A stretch of 59,252 nucleotides of DNA from positions 1 through 59,252 of the forward strand of contig VBFG01000045.1 of assembly GCA_005882635.1 (NCBI GenBank), in the 5' to 3' direction. The notes beneath the pieces were generated by a model. That model searched no databases. It was not told the origin of the DNA and was given only the letters and a program-made list of their open reading frames with translations. The position numbers and the translations under genes are program-made. The DNA comes from Chloroflexota bacterium. GTDB taxonomy: Bacteria > Chloroflexota > Limnocylindria > Limnocylindrales > CSP1-4. Position 1 is the stretch's first letter, and each line of letters starts with the position of its first letter. This document shows positions 59,040-59,252 of this stretch, piece by piece.

Positions 59040-59252
59040 TCAGGCCGGTCCGAGCGTGTCGCGGATCGCGTTCTCCGCGTCGCGCGCCCGGAACTCGAGC
59101 TCGTCGGTTGCCCGCTGCGAGCTCGCCCAGTAGGTCACCCCCGCAGAGGCAGCCACGATCTCGTGCGCGTTGGCCTGGCCGATGAGGCCGCCGAGCGGAG
59201 TCATCGCCCGAAGGAGGGCATTCGGCACACGGAGCCAGGGCGGCTTGCGGCC
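59040..59252 (-). CDS. C-terminal part of an NAD-dependent epimerase/dehydratase (5' outside window)
   Basis: 71 codons, open at the window edge. [70 protein letters not shown] matches the C-terminal substrate domain of extended short-chain dehydrogenases, where P-x-W-L is followed by a helix and YWASSxKAxxEL-GFxPR near the end. The ATG at 59229-59231 in the ORF track is internal. Substrate, typically a nucleotide sugar or a hydroxysteroid, unknown. Confidence 0.75.
   Translation of the reverse strand, partial: GRKPPWLRVPNALLRAMTPLGGLIGQANAHEIVAASAGVTYWASSQRATDELEFRARDAENAIRDTLGPA

Overview
The window is a gene-dense, very GC-rich (roughly 70 %) bacterial chromosome segment with about 56 protein genes, two tRNAs, one strong candidate for a free-standing structured RNA, and no insertion sequence, CRISPR array or prophage that I can see. 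The mix of genes (a B12-domain-less acyl-CoA mutase large subunit, several acyl-CoA dehydrogenases, a MoxR/DUF58/VWA operon, an Rv2578c-type radical SAM protein, lipoyl synthase) and the base composition suggest an uncultured high-GC member of Chloroflexota (Limnocylindria/Ellin6529-like) or possibly Actinomycetota. This placement is inference; there is no rRNA here. A notable regularity is that most first genes of transcription units have a TAnnnT -10 hexamer only 5-9 bases before the start codon and no Shine-Dalgarno, so their mRNAs are probably leaderless.

Layout. 1-4.2 kb: tail of a membrane protein, acyl-CoA mutase large subunit, small membrane protein, lipoprotein and an FAD amine/amino-acid oxidase. 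4.3-4.56 kb: promoter, four-helix RNA and terminator (unassigned ncRNA). 4.56-7.1 kb: J-domain/ExoX-C-like fusion, alpha/beta hydrolase, nitroreductase. 7.2-12.6 kb: ABC-2 drug/lipid exporter pair, a GNAT/VOC-like/GNAT overlapping trio, a lipoprotein cupredoxin and a methyltransferase. 12.7-15.1 kb: an ECF sigma factor translationally coupled to an Ogt-Ada zinc-domain fusion (a possible alkylation-response unit), then an EamA exporter. 15.2-19.8 kb: GMC alcohol oxidase, acyl-CoA dehydrogenase, class III aminotransferase.

19.8-25.2 kb: excisionase-like HTH protein, then a two-component system, a DUF5666 secreted protein and a PDZ-less HtrA protease, tied together by the same 11-bp-spaced CTCAg direct repeat upstream of all three transcription starts. 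25.1-29.7 kb: tRNA-Arg(TCT), GAF-GAF-GGDEF diguanylate cyclase, orphan DNA methyltransferase, two small proteins. 29.7-32.7 kb: unknown protein behind a LexA-like box and DnaA-box-like repeats, and a DgcA/DgcN pair for D-glutamate conversion. 32.7-34 kb: a lower-GC patch with a frameshifted SRPBCC pseudogene and its intact paralogue against tRNA-Glu(CTC).

34-36.3 kb: alpha/beta hydrolase lacking its serine nucleophile, DUF1015. 36.4-50.8 kb: a large operon (secreted/membrane GATase-like protein, ABC ATPase, ABC permease, Gln/Gly-rich DUF4175-like protein, MoxR, DUF58, BatA-like VWA, double-VWA protein) followed by a lipoprotein. It is best read as an envelope chaperone/secretion machine. 50.9-53.3 kb: sortase-like protein and a second sigma/membrane anti-sigma pair. 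53.3-59.3 kb: acyl-CoA dehydrogenase, SufR-like regulator, adenosine-deaminase-like enzyme, Pr6Pr membrane protein, radical SAM protein, lipoyl synthase and the end of an NAD-dependent epimerase.
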